NCBI GenBank assembly: GCA_008692225.1
Contig: VICG01000001.1
Span: 2,891,501 to 2,955,500 of the forward strand
From: Monilinia fructicola
Lineage: Eukaryota > Ascomycota > Leotiomycetes > Helotiales > Sclerotiniaceae
Length of the DNA: 64,000 nucleotides
Reading direction: 5' to 3'
Each line of letters starts with the position of its first letter. The stretch's first letter is position 1. This document shows, piece after piece, positions 48,506-60,857 of the stretch. Both the position numbers and the translations under genes were made by a program. Below the pieces are notes generated by a model. It made no database searches. It was not told the DNA's origin and saw only the letters and a program-made list of their open reading frames with translations.

Positions 48506-51500
48506 TTAACCAATCCAGTCCACACTCGGCGAACGCATGTCAGCACACGCATCACAGTCGTGCAACAACTTCTGGCAATCTCTCAAACATTCCACCTTAT
48601 CTTTCCTCTTGATTCCCGTGATTGAATCATATATTCCACTATGGTCCGGTTTCGGCGTAGAAGGAAACCTCTCATGAACTTTCAACAAGCTCTCGTAAGC
48701 AGTCGACTTTTTTGGTGATGAGCTTTTTCTTGATTTAGGAATATGAAGTTTTAGGTCTGACTTTGGAAAAGAGTGATATTTATCCCGAATCATAGATAAG
48801 CTATCCCGAGCAGGTGATCTTGGTGCTGGTATCGTTTCCGAGATACTTGGCGATATCAGAGGCTGGGTGATGTAGCTGTTCGCTATAGCACTTCTCATGT
48901 TGTGATAGGGGCTTGCAAGGGGTGATGAACTTGAAAAAGCGTCCCTAAAATTGCCGTGAGGGCTTGTAGGGGGCGACGGAGTGGAACGTGCAGCACGGTC
49001 TTTGCTAGCGTGACGAGTGGCAAGCGTCGACCAGATTCCTGTTTCTTCTACTTCACCCTCTATGGTCATTCTAGGACGGGCGATATCTTGTATAGATTTG
49101 AACCATGATTTTCTCCCTTGAGAGTGGTTTGATTCTGTCAGTAGATTGTCAAATATTGTGACTCTTCTCGACCTGGCCAAGGTTTGTGAGCTTGCGCGTC
49201 TTCGAACTCCCGTACATGATCCAATTGCAGATCCAATCGCCGAAGCATTTCTAGAGCGGGCTGACACTTTTTGGATGTATTTTGATGACACTTTGATTTC
49301 GATGAAGATCAGGGTCGGATTTCTGGCGTTTTGGAGTTACAGCATCGGAGTTGCTTAACCATGAGCATACTTTCTCTGGAGGGCTGATAGGCTGTTCGCT
49401 TAACCACGAACTCCGTGTTATTGGGGTGGTAGTCATGCCGCTTAAAGTAGGCGAGCTCGGTGCAGTTCGAGCATCAATCCCAATATTATAGAGAGAGTGG
49501 GAAGAGTGGGGTGTATTTGTTTGAGGCAGCATACCACCCAAGAGCTTAGGGTCACGAGTCGAAATAAGCATATCTGGAAGCGGAGAACGCCACTCATTGG
49601 TCGGTTTTCTTGGCAGTGGAGGAAACGAAATCACATGGCTGTTGGGCGATTTTTGCTCCATTTCTGCAATGGAATTGGAACTATCCTCATTTGCTTCCGA
49701 TTCGCACTGCCACGACCATTTGCTGATGGACATCCGTGCATTTTTGGGATCAAAAGCACCTTTCTCTTTGCTAGGACGATGGTCTTGATTGGAATCCTTA
49801 AGGAGCTGAAAGGATTGTTCTGCGTCGCCACGCCCAGGAATTATGGTAGCACCTGGTGATGGAGTGTTGGCCTGACTAGAACAATCTGAGGAATCATCTT
49901 CGAAATGAATTGGATCTCCCTCCCTCAGTTGATAATTATCAGGTGAGTTGTGTTCCTCCCAGATGACTTCGTGTACACTTCGTGCGGGGCCTGCTTCTGA
50001 AGGTCGTCCAAGCTCTCCCAAATCCTTTTGAGATATCTGCAAGAATTGTTCTGGATTGAAAATGCATGTTGGAGACTTGGACAAATTAGGAGAAATATTT
50101 CTTCTGGGAGTATTACCGTTCAGAGAGTTCTCTGTTGAATTCTCTGATTGCGCCGTATATTTATGGATTCCACAACTAGCAGGACGAGATAGAGGTACCA
50201 CGCCTTTCTCCGTGAAAGACAATGAGGGTAATCTGGTACCCCGTGGAGATTGATCTTCCGCGCTTGATCCACGCGAGGCATGGACGGGGGTGTGAAATTC
50301 CTGCGTGCTAAGCAGGTTTGCTTGGAGCAATTCCATTACAGCTTCAACATCTTCACGAGTAATGATATATGCCTCTGGATCCTGTGCTTGGTTTTCAAAG
50401 AATGTAGGATCACGACTTGAAAACGAAGGCACAGCAGAGCCGGTCCTTGGTGTCGTTAAAACCACTGAAGCTGCCATTGTACTATTCATGTCAGATTTGT
50501 TCGTTGCGCTTGGCCGTCTCAAAGTTATTGCAGAAGGCATCAACATATGATTGTTTGGCAATTTGCGAATCGTCAGCCTTTCACGAAGAGAGCGCACTAT
50601 GTCGTTATATCCAGCACCGGCAGTGAAGGACGAACTTCTGTTTCGTTCGCCGAGAGGATTGGATTTGAAAATCCCATTTCGAAAGATTGGGCTTGTCCCG
50701 TACATATAATCTCCAGGTTGCCTTTTTAGTAATGGGGGAAGCTTCAATTGGCGCGTGCCAATCTCAACAGAGCTCCACCTTCTTGATACAAGTGGAGCGG
50801 CTGGCTCAGACATGAGTCTCCCTTTGCTTCGTCTCTCCGGTAGACCAGTACCTTTACGAGTGTTCGGGGTTTTTATGCCTTCTGGGGCTGTTGGAGTGAC
50901 TTGAATTGGGGGGAGGCCCCACCGTGAATTTCGATCGCGCTCGTCCTTAGCCATTCTCTCGACTGTCCTTTCTCTTCCCCGGGCACAGGTACCTTTGCAT
51001 CGGTGCTTCCGTTGAAATTTGGCCCCTTCAGTTAGTCTTCTGGGTCTCTTGATCATCGTTAAACTGTCGGAGCTTGGTCTGCGTGCCTTGTACGGAGCAT
51101 TCGATTGACCTAAGATCGAGGGCAGGCTATCTGTGGTACATGAATGCGGGTCTGAAGCAATATGTGATTCCCTGGAAGAAAGAGACACTTGATATTCTTC
51201 TGTAGCCAATAAAGGCGTCGCCACTATTGATGACGCATTGGTTTCGCCAAGACCGTTACGTGATGAGGTCGATGTGTGGGTACGGTGTCCTTGAAAATAA
51301 TCACCCTGCGCTTCTTGATTAGGTATTGGCGCCGTGTTCAAAGGTGGCGATTGCAAGTATTGTGATGGCAGCCCTTGGGGAGGTGTGCGAAGCCCAGGAC
51401 TATCCAATACATACAACCGTTGTGAGCCTGGAGTAAAAGAGCGATCTCCACCCGAGGCTCTTGACGTTATGACGGAAGGATACTTGACAGAGGTGATGGA

Positions 51501-51655
51501 AATGAAGTTGGAGCATTGGGACGTAGGGGAAGTTTTGGAGAGGATTGTGAGTTGTTCAGTCCCTGATAGCTAGTTTGTGTATTTGGAGTAGTGATGGATG
51601 TTGGAATAAGAATAGTTCTAGAGTCTGTAGGATCTTTTGGATGCTCTGAAGACAT
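48506..51655 (-). CDS. Large Ser/Pro-rich disordered protein, frame-broken
   Basis: About 1050 codons on the minus strand in three frame segments: 51655 to about 51570 (MSSEHPKDPTDSRTILIPTS), then a 721-codon segment to about 49270, then 261 codons to the stop at 48506. The last junction is explained by one extra A in a five-A run near 49270: dropping it joins IKIHPK to VSARSRNASAIGS. The first junction needs one missing or two extra bases near 51570; the downstream frame there reads SNFISITSVKYPSVITSRAS. The protein is rich in Ser, Pro, Arg and Asn, with a basic patch (KHRCKGTCARGRERTVERMA), a Trp-rich short segment (SISKWSWQCESEANEDS) and a Cys pair near the C-terminus (LRDCQKLLHDCDACADMR). 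No enzyme domain or membrane segment. Probably a fungal-specific regulatory or scaffold protein. Confidence 0.65.
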
Positions 51656-52746
51656 CTTGAGATAGGATAATGGATGACTATAGGTTAATTTGAAGCGGAG
51701 GAATTAAGAATGGTACCGGTAGACTTGAGGACTTAATTCCTCAATTATACTGGAAAAGCCGTGAAATAGCAAGAGTCAGAATAGGGATAGGAATTGATAG
51801 TATGATTGCATTAGCAGAAAGATCTACTGAAAAGTTTGGTATCATATTTGAGGAAACGACAATGTCGGCATGGTCCACCCAATATTGCTCCTTCCCTATA
51901 ATGTTGTGAAGAAGTTCCCATAGAAAGATTCCTCGATTATCATGCCTACCACCAATGGAGGGCAAATTAAAGGATGTGAAAAGTTGCGATATAACAAATT
52001 GATCCGACTTTGACATAAGATAATCCACCCCCTTTCAATCAATACTTTGAGGTGATTCAAGAACAGAGGTTGCTGTTTTGTTTGCGTGATAACAAGATAA
52101 AACTTACCGTCCTACTACCCCCTTCTCTGCGATCATAGATGGTGACGATATAGATGTGGCTGGAGACCTGAAGTTCGGATGATACTACATGGAGCATGAA
52201 TCATTGATGAACCGTCCAGTATATACTTATCTGCCCATAACTTCGTTAACTTTTCATTTCTCATTTATGCATCTCACCCCAGCGTTCAACGATGAGGAAT
52301 GGAACTGAATGATTTCGTATTCTTGAGAGAACTTAGATCCCTAACATCTTTCATTATACTTCCCCAAGCCTTTCGTTGGAACAGTTTTCAGTCGACACGT
52401 TCGACACGTTCGACTAGTGGACCGACCACTCTGTCTGGAGATTGCTCGATGGCCGGACGTTGGAAGACTTGTCTACCTAGTAGCATGAAAATGAAAAGCA
52501 CTTCAACATTCACTTGAGGTCAGTAATGATCGTTGTTTGTTACAGCTTGACAACTTTGACAAGAGAGTAGGTGGTTCAATTGCAACACGGGGACATGGAA
52601 CGCAAGGTAAGAAAGTTCATGTCTGGACTAGAACTATGTAACCTTACACGTGATTTCGTGATGGCGCCAAGAAATCCTGGAATGATCGAGTTTGCAGCTC
52701 ATGCTGGAAACCTTCCGGTGCACTTCAATGAGCCAACGACAAATGA
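51656..52746. other. Divergent intergenic region
   Basis: About 1.1 kb between the starts of the Ser/Pro-rich gene (-) and the LYR gene (+); should hold both promoters. Short ORFs only. Confidence 0.45.
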
Positions 52747-53776
52747 ATGCCAGCCCAATTCATTCCTCGCAAATCAGGTCGCCACCGTATAGCCTGTAAG
52801 CGCAATTCTTTAATCTGTTGATTTGAGGCTAAATGATGATGCAAAGGTATTGCGCTATACAGGGCCCTGCTCGAACAATGTCTACGAGTTCCTATTCCCG
52901 CTGAGTTACAACCAAAAGGACCTATTCATCCGCTCAAACATCTCATCCGTAAACAATTTCGACGAAATGTACGTGAGCATAGCCCAAGGATTGTTGTGGC
53001 AGCCTTGAAAAATGGGTTATGAGGTATGTTTTTCACCACTATTATTGTCATTTTCTTGTGATATGGGTACTGACCGAATTATCTTTCAGAATGAGAAACT
53101 CATTCGTACTGCTGGCGACGGCGACCCGCACTCAAGAAGTCAGATTTATGAACTGCTACGATATCGCAAAAATGTAGCTGCCGCCTCCGCGCTCGTTCCT
53201 CAACCCCCCAAGCGTGAGATTCGCTATCCAGAAGCCATCCCCGGTGCACCTAAACTTCTCGAGGTTCGTCCTTTGCCACTTGAAAAACTGTCTGGGAATC
53301 GTCATGTCCCTAAGTTTGCGAGAGCAACGGTATCGAATTTTCTACGAATACAAAAACCACAAAGTCCATATTTAAGCCGGGTTTTACGGGATAAAATAGA
53401 TACGAGACAAAAGCGAACGGATTCTCGCGAAAGAATTGAGTATTTGGAGGAGATAGCAATTGCAGAGAATACTTGGGAAGACATAGTTGAGGATCATTTG
53501 GAAAATGAGGGATTGAGTGTTGACGAATGGAATATGAAACAACCTGGCCTAGGTTGGGGAGTGGGACTTTGGGAGAAGGATTTACAATTCGCCGACGCTT
53601 TTGTGAGAAATCTGATGGTGGAGGAGGCACGAAAGGTAGTTGAACTGTCTAAGATACAACTGGACATAGTGGATCAGGAGAAAGAACTCTGGAGACAGGA
53701 GAGGGGTCAAAGGAGGCATGAGAAGAAACAGGCCAAACTAGAGAAGAAGTTCCTGTGCAGGCATGATGACTCCTGA
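52747..53776 (+). CDS. LYR-motif (Complex1_LYR) protein, one frame break
   Basis: Three exons: 52747-52795, 52847-53023, 53090-53776. The N-terminus RHRIACIALYRALLEQC carries the L-Y-R motif at residues 20-22 followed by the helical LYR fold, with a downstream Arg-rich helix (IRKQFRRNVREHSPRIVVAA). LYR proteins are usually mitochondrial and assist Fe-S cluster delivery or respiratory-complex assembly. The C-terminal ~200 residues are specific to fungal homologues and end in a Lys/Arg/Glu-rich coiled-coil-like helix. At 53014-53016 the frame runs into TGA (NGL-stop). Removing one base from the AAAAATGGG run gives NGYE and joins perfectly to exon 3 (NEKLIRTAGDGD), for 303 aa in all. I treat it as a likely sequencing error. 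Confidence 0.75.
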
Positions 53777-54105
53777 TTTGGGAATTTGAAAGCAATTGAA
53801 AAAGACTTCTCTACCACTTCCCTTGTGTGCTATTTTATCCTGAGTATTAGCATCCAGAGATGGCTTACGGAACTTTGATAAAGTCATTGCATTTTTGCGA
53901 GAATCATCACCGCTTGCTTCGTTTGTTCGTTTCTCATTTAATAAACATCATGGCCGGAATAGAAAGGCCAGTTTCGCCGCGCTGATGCACCCGTAGCAAC
54001 ATAAATAAAAGCATATTGCTTCACCTATCTCTCCTCGACCGTATTCTGCGTTATGATCTCAAAATTTGCTCCTGTCGTGATTTGTCTAATGATTGTGTAG
54101 AGTAC
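53777..54105. other. Convergent intergenic region
   Basis: 329 bp between the 3' ends of the LYR (+) and MMS2 (-) genes; nothing else seen. Confidence 0.5.
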
Positions 54106-54757
54106 CTAATCATAGGTAGAACCTTCTTGGGGTTGAGGAAGCTTCTTGTTGGCTGGATGAGCCATGTATCTAATTTGAGTAAGCCTCTGTCTTTGCGATG
54201 CATATGTGAGCTATAAAACTCACTTTCTCAACTCGGTCAAGACAGTCTCCATTGTGTAGTGGCGTTGCCAGTTCGCAAGGCATGCAATCTTTGAAGGGTC
54301 GACCTAAAGCACCAGTCAGCGCCCACCTATTTTCTATGGCTTTCCATATATCATAACAACCTTGCCATCATCCTGCACAGCGGGAAGGTTGATTCTGTTG
54401 GTGAATTTGATAGTGGGTGGAACGTCAGGATAGTTCTCTCCGCAGTGCATGGTAAGAGAGTAGATGCGATTCTCATGAACGCCCTATCAGTATTCGTCAT
54501 TAGTCCTAAAACAGAATATACCAATAGGTCCGGAAGAAACGTACGTGTGGGGGACCAAGAATTGTGCCATTCCAGTTGGACATGTATAAGTCGTCGCCGT
54601 CTGTAAGACCGTAGGAACAAGCATCTTCACACAACGTCGTTAGAGCTTGCCAAACTTCACTGATACTCAACTCACCAGCTCCAAGCCCTTTTTCGCCCTT
54701 CTCTAGTTCCTCTAGTAATCTGAAGTTTCTTGGTACTTTCGCAGCTTGAGCAGACAT
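54106..54757 (-). CDS. mms2: Ubiquitin E2 variant MMS2/UEV1
   Basis: Five exons: 54676-54757, 54545-54624, 54361-54483, 54224-54303, 54106-54169 (143 codons, 142 aa). Mms2 is the catalytically inactive E2 variant that pairs with Ubc13 to build Lys63-linked ubiquitin chains in error-free post-replication repair. Family hallmarks are [69 protein letters not shown] and the terminal [14 protein letters not shown]. The active-site Cys of true E2s is absent, as expected. The intron after exon 3 has an unusual donor (GTTGTT). It is the only gene right of 48 kb without a frame break. It is divergent from MON2. Confidence 0.95.
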
Positions 54758-55097
54758 CTTGTAAGATTAGATGTTTGTGCTTAGATGGGAATAAAGTAGA
54801 GGTATGTGGAAAGTTCAGATATCTTTTATTGCGCAGTATGGAACTGTTGATAAGAGGTGTTGAATGGTTAACAGCATTTATTACCTAGGAAAGGGCTGTG
54901 TTGATCGCGGGGCTGTCTCCCTTCAGAATTCCGGGCGCGGGCGGTCAATGATGGCTAAATCTCGGCAAATTATCAACCCAACAATGCTGATACTCACTCA
55001 TAAAGGACAACTGAAGCCCATCGGATATCTATATCTCAGCACTAATATCATGCCTCCTAGGAAATTATGGAAATGATCCTATTGAAAGCTAATTAAC
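54758..55097. promoter_or_regulatory. Bidirectional promoter of MMS2 and MON2
   Basis: 340 bp between divergent starts; too short for separate long promoters. No clear TATA box seen. Confidence 0.45.
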
Positions 55098-58000
55098 ATG
55101 ACGGCGCAGATACTCGCCTCAGAGCTTGGAAATCTTATTCAAGAGAGTAAAAGAAAGCATACAGATCTCCGAAATGTAGCTTAGCTCCACGCCGTTCTCC
55201 AACTTAGCCCCCTTCGCTGACTTGAGGATATAGGCCGCAGAAAAGAGTTTAGATGAGATCAAAGGTCTACGATCAACATCTGAAGCCCAGATAGCTGCAG
55301 GTGAGTTTGAAGATAAATATGATCTTTCCATTATATAGTTCGCCAAAACTATTACTGATACACCATTAGACCTCACTCAGCGACCCAACTTCGTGACACC
55401 TTTCCTCATTGCCTGCGGAACTAAAAATGTTAAGTTTACTGGAATCGCGGTCGTTTGTCTTCAAAAATTGGTAGTATCACGTGCACTTCCTAGATCAAGA
55501 CTAAGAGAAGTTTTGGAGGCATTGCGAGAAGCTACATCAGCGGGTCTTGATGTACAGCTGAAGATTCTCCAGGCGTTACCATCACTTTTGCAGAACTATG
55601 CAGATGAATTGAAAGGGGAACTATTAGCTGCAGCCCTGAACATCTGTACCATTCTTCAGGCAAGTAAGAATGGAATTGTTCTAAACACAGCCGCTGCAAC
55701 CCTTCAGCAGTTAGTTGTTTCTGTATTCGACAAGGTTGTGACAGAGGACAGTGAGTTTATGCATCAACCACGAAACGCAAAATTGCATCTAATTATAGGA
55801 TAGAAATTGCCTTAGAAGTACCCACCATTGGCGAAGCCCCAATTGAGAATGGAGTTATTCAACTACGTACTGCGGCTCTTGATGCATATCGAGTTTTCAA
55901 CGACATATGCTTGCTGACGGAAGCTCAAAAGCCCCAGTTTTTGAGATCCACAGGCCTCCCGCAAACCTTTGGACTCGAATTGATCGAATCGGTCCTGACC
56001 AATCATGCAGACATATTCTTGTCTCATCCCGAGCAAGCAAATATACTGCGCGTTCGAGTTATGCCCTTCATCATTAATGCACTGTCAGAAAAGTTGAACT
56101 TTGCAGTGACTGTCAGAATCACCAGAATTTTGTACACACTTCTGAGACGACATTTAAGTATTCTCTCCTCTGAAGGGGAAATGGCGCTAGGTCTACTCAC
56201 CCATATGCTTGACCATGATACCGCTCTGTGGAAGCGATCACTCTGTATGGAGGTATTGAGAGGTATATTTGCGGAAGCAGCTCTTATCAGGAAGATATTT
56301 GCTATGTATGATGCTCGAGATGAGAAGAAAAATATCCTGCGAGATCTCGTTGCAGCTTTTGTTAGAGTAAGCACGGAAAAGCCTGCTGTTATTGGTCTTG
56401 GTCATCAGTCTACAATTCCAATTGCCAGTCAAGGCAGCACTTCAGACCAAGCAATGCTTGAGGCTAGCGGAGTTCCTGGTATCATCAGCAGCACTGTGAG
56501 TACCACTGAGTTAAGCGCAGGAGTTAGTTCGCAATGGAGTACGATGCGGGTTCCGTGCATTGATCAGCTAGACAAGACGGATGCCCCATCTATTCCCGAA
56601 TCTTACATATACAGCCTTACTCTTGCATGTATTAGTGGCTTTTCTGAAGGACTTGCAAAATTCATATTACCCCTGACGATACCCGAGCGGCCTCGAAAAA
56701 AGGGCCCACGGCAGTCTGAGCTTGAGTCGAAGGCTTCAGATTCTCTTCCCGGTACCCCTGAAATTAAATCAATCGAGAGGAGTTCGTCCTATAAGAAGAA
56801 TCCCGTCCCTATCAATCCGTTGACCCTCGAAGATCACCATCTATTTCAAGAGGTCAAGATTTGCGCCGGAATTGTCGACGAATGTTGGCCCGCAATCTTG
56901 GCAACATGCTCAACTTTTCTTTATGCATCACTAGACCAGGAATATTATCACGGCTTGGTCAGATCTTTCCAAAAGTTCACTCACGTGGCAGGACTCCTAC
57001 GGCTTGCCACGCCTCGAGATGCCTTTTTGACAACTCTAGGAAAGGCTGCGGTACCACCCAATGTATTGACAGCCACTACAACACAAGTCCAGAGTCCCAC
57101 GACACCTACACTAGACGGGCCTTCTGGTTCGAGTATTTTTAACAACGCAAGAGGCCTGTTAAGTGTTGATAGCTTGGTGAGCAATCCGGAGCGAAATAAA
57201 CATGTGCCTGTTGATACATCCAGCTCGTCCCTTAACACTCGAAATTTACTCTGTCTTCGCGCATTATTGAACTTAGGGATTGCTTTAGGGCCTACACTTG
57301 ACTCGGCATGGGTGATTGTTCTTGGTACACTACAACAAGCTGACCTGGTGATATTTTCGAGTGCCAAGTCCGTAAGAACCCCCACCACACAGAGGCCTGA
57401 AAGCCAGGACGTTAACAGCACCTCTGCATTGTTGGTGAACTTTGGAACCGAGATCAAAGCTGTCGAAACTGCTGCTACTAGACTGCTAGAGAGTACTATC
57501 GATTTCCCTAATGAGCCGTTTGTGGCTGTTGTTTCAGCTCTCTGTGATTTGTTCAGCAAAGAAGAGGTTCTGAAGATACCAGAAAGGCCAGTTTCTTCTG
57601 ACCCCCCATCGCCTGAAGCGAGGAGGCCATCTTATGCTCATAAAAGAGCCCATAGTATTATTACCGCGCCGTCTACTCAGAATCAAGAGGATCTGTTTGC
57701 ATTGGCAAAGTTAGGTGATATCGCTAGCATTAACATTGATAGATTAACAACGCATGAGCCAGATACCAGTGGATGGCAGATACTAACATCTGAATTAATT
57801 TCCGCGTCTTGTTCCCCCACTGCTACACCTTCTGTCAGATTGAGAGCTGCAGAGATTCTTGTTAGGATTGTGATTGAAGCTGCAACCTCTACACTGGCAG
57901 ACTCTGAGGTTCGACGCGGTGTCGTTCAAACCATGCTACTTCAAGCATTGAGCCGTTCCCTGCACCCTTTTCAAATGGAAGAAAGACAGCTTACTGTAGC

Positions 58001-60416
58001 TATACATTCAACTGATGTCGAAGTCCATAAGACTATTCTCGAAGGTCTCAAAAGTGTTCTCGAGCAATGTGGAGAAAAGTTAATCAGTGGATGGGACATT
58101 GCTTTTGAGATCATCGGCAGCGTCTTCATGAAGTTTAACCCCGACGCAAAAATAACCGCTACCCGATCTGCTAAATTGGTCCGCTCTGCTTTTAATTCTC
58201 TTCAGCTCATTTGTTCTGACTTCCTCCCCTCATTGCCAAATTCTTGTTTTTTGATACTCGTCGACACTCTTTACCACTTTTGCACACAAGATGACGATCT
58301 TAACATATCACTTACGGTAGATGCATACCCCAATTTCTCCTTGGCTTTATCTAATAAATTTTAGACTGTTACCTTCTTTTGGGTACTGTCAGACTTTATT
58401 TCTGGCAGAACCAGCTCCTTTTCACTCAGTCCTGATCTTATCGAAGATTCAACGGAGGAAGCTCTGATAGAAAAAGCATCTGGCAATGATCGTGCTGTCT
58501 CGGATGCAGCCCTATGGATGCTTCTCTTACTACGACTTACATCTGTTACGGCAGATGAAAGGCTGGAACTCAGAAATAGTGAGTTCGACTTAACATTGAC
58601 GAGTCATTTAATCTAACATTGTTGCAGGCGCAATTCAGACATTGCTAAGGATTTTTGATGCATATGGTGATCAACTCAGCGCAGTAGCATGGTCTATGTG
58701 CCTTAAATCGGTCATTTTCAGGCTATTGTCTTCAATAGAGAAGCACTTGCAATCTATCACAGACCCTAAACTCACTGTATCTGATAAAGATAAGACAGGA
58801 TGGAATGAAACTACTGTTGTGGTCTTAAGCGGCATTACCAATCTACTCGCCGACTATTTAGATGTTCTCACTGACCATCCCACATTCGAAAGCTCTTGGA
58901 AGACTCTTCTAGAACACTTCAAAGCAATGCTTGATTTTCAAATTCTCGAAATCAACACAGCTGTCTTCAAGGCTTTGCGGCAAATCCTTTCTCGGGGAAA
59001 TACTAAAGAGGCCATGAAACCAAACCTGACCCGGACTTCGATAGACATGGCATGGGGTCTTTGGTCTGATTCACTGCCATCTGTCAAAATTGATGCGTCG
59101 GGAAAACGTATCGACAATCAAGATTACCTGGTTGCCTATGTTGCTGCCCTTCGTGAGATCTATCGTCTTGTGGAAACGGATCTTGATGCAAATCGAGTTA
59201 AACGAATGCTTACTCTACTTCGGGAAGCTATAAAACAAGCGAATGCTTCTACATATTCCGCAGACATCGAGTATCTCACACCATTACAGTCTCAAGTATT
59301 AGAATCGCTTAAGATGATTCGAACTGATATTGTGGGCGTCCCTGCTACATTGATTAGTCAAGTTGCTGAGTTCGTGGCGTTGGCTTTCGTGCCTAAAGAT
59401 AATACCTCAGACGTTCAAAGGCCCACATACGTAGCTTTGTCTAAAGCTTCAATGGTGTTATCCGAGAAACTCATTTTGTCACATTCGTCGGAACCGGATA
59501 TCTATATTAGCGGCTCAGTATCTTCTTCTTTAGCCGCCCTTGCTAACCCAATTGTTATGAAGTACTCATTCCCTATAATTTCGAAGAGTATATCACCCTG
59601 GAGGCAGGCAACAATGTCAGCACTTGCCATTCTGGGTGCTATTCTACCAATAATGCCAACTATCACCTTGAACGACGAGGCAGTCCGATCAATATGGACG
59701 TCGATAGTGAGCATAGCCATTGGAATAACCTCTGCAGATTGTGACGTGGCTGCAGAAAAGGTCGATATAAAAGATGACCAAGAGTTTGATATCACATCAT
59801 TCTTGACTTTGCGCGGGCTCATCACCCCTGCTCTCGGCTCACAAGTCATACCCGATCGAACCCGTCGCACCTACACCGAATCACTCTTCCACATGTCTAT
59901 CGTTCACCCCGCACAGCCCAGCGAGCTTCCCCAGCCCGGTCAGGAACTACTAGGCACGTTGTATCAAACCCGCAAAGGTCGCACTATCGATCCCGCTCCT
60001 TCTGCTCGTGCAAAAATGAGCTACGTTTGCTTCGATGAACTTGTATCCCTCGTCGCTCTGCACGATGGCTCTTTGCCACGTATCAAGCTTGCTCAAGCAG
60101 CGGCGCCATATCTGATCCTCAGATCAGGTCTCACTCTTCGCGCATACATTGCTGATCAACCGCTACGTGGCCGTATGCCGCAGCCATTATCCCAACGCAA
60201 GGAACTTTTGTATATTCTCAAGAAGCTCGTATCGTTACAATGTGAAAAGCGAAGCAATTCCAGATACACCGGGCGTCGAGAGCGAAGCAAAGAAACATTT
60301 ACATAGATTATATCCACTGCTTGTGAAAGCAATGGGTGCAGCGGCGAGGGACCAGGAGGTTTTTGGAGTGGATTGGGAAAGCCTTGGAGGAGGTGGGAAA
60401 GGAGTTTGGGCTTTGA
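55098..60416 (+). CDS. mon2: MON2-like endosome/Golgi HEAT-repeat protein, two frame breaks
   Basis: Six exons: 55098-55175, 55234-55300, 55370-55750, 55804-58316, 58365-58578, 58628-60416. The total is 5042 nt; removing two extra bases gives exactly 1680 codons. Mon2 is a Sec7-family relative lacking the Sec7 domain. It acts with Dop1 on Golgi/endosome membranes in retrograde traffic. Hallmarks are the N-terminal dimerisation region (MTAQILASELGNLIQESKRK; FVTPFLIACGTKNVKFTGIA; VQLKILQALPSLLQNYADEL; LNTAAATLQQLVVSVFDKVV) and long alpha-solenoid repeats to the end. Near 60245 (GAAAAG) and 60360 (GTTTTT) the frame shifts. Dropping one A and one T restores ESEAIPDTPGVESEAKKHLH and then EVLEWIGKALEEVGKEFGL with a stop at 60414-60416. 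The uncorrected frame ends at 60306. Confidence 0.88.
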
Positions 60417-60857
60417 GAGGGGATAGGAAGTTCAGAAAATCATCTAGACAAAAGCAGGAATGCACATGAGAGCTGAGATAGACACTGGCGTTGGCGAATG
60501 TTTTTATTGCTCACTAGATCAAGTTAAGTTATTGTAGCCCATCTGGAGCTTGAATTGGAGTTTTTCTCGTTTTCATTATTACATGCCCAAAGTGGTGAGT
60601 GTCAAACGAGTTCCATTGGAGATTGAAGATTTTGTTCGAGTTGCAAAGACTACCCCTTCAATGCTTGGGTAGGTAAAAGGTATTTTGTGTCAGCAGTATC
60701 TGACCCGGCCATAATAAAAACAATATACAGTTATTCGCTCACAAACGCATGCCGCTGCGCTGATAGTCGTACATCCAACTCCCCTCCCTATTCTCATTCC
60801 ATCGTTCCACGCCGTTCGTTTAGAGCGTCGCTTTGGTTTTTTTTTTTAAAAAAAAGA
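60417..60857. other. Convergent intergenic region
   Basis: 441 bp between the MON2 and stomatin-like 3' ends, with a T/A homopolymer block near 60.84 kb. No gene seen. Confidence 0.5.

Noticed and set aside
60240..60416. Programmed frameshifting at the MON2 3' end
   Set aside because: No slippery heptamer with a stem-loop was evident, and the same kind of homopolymer break recurs in unrelated neighbouring genes, which fits sequence error better.
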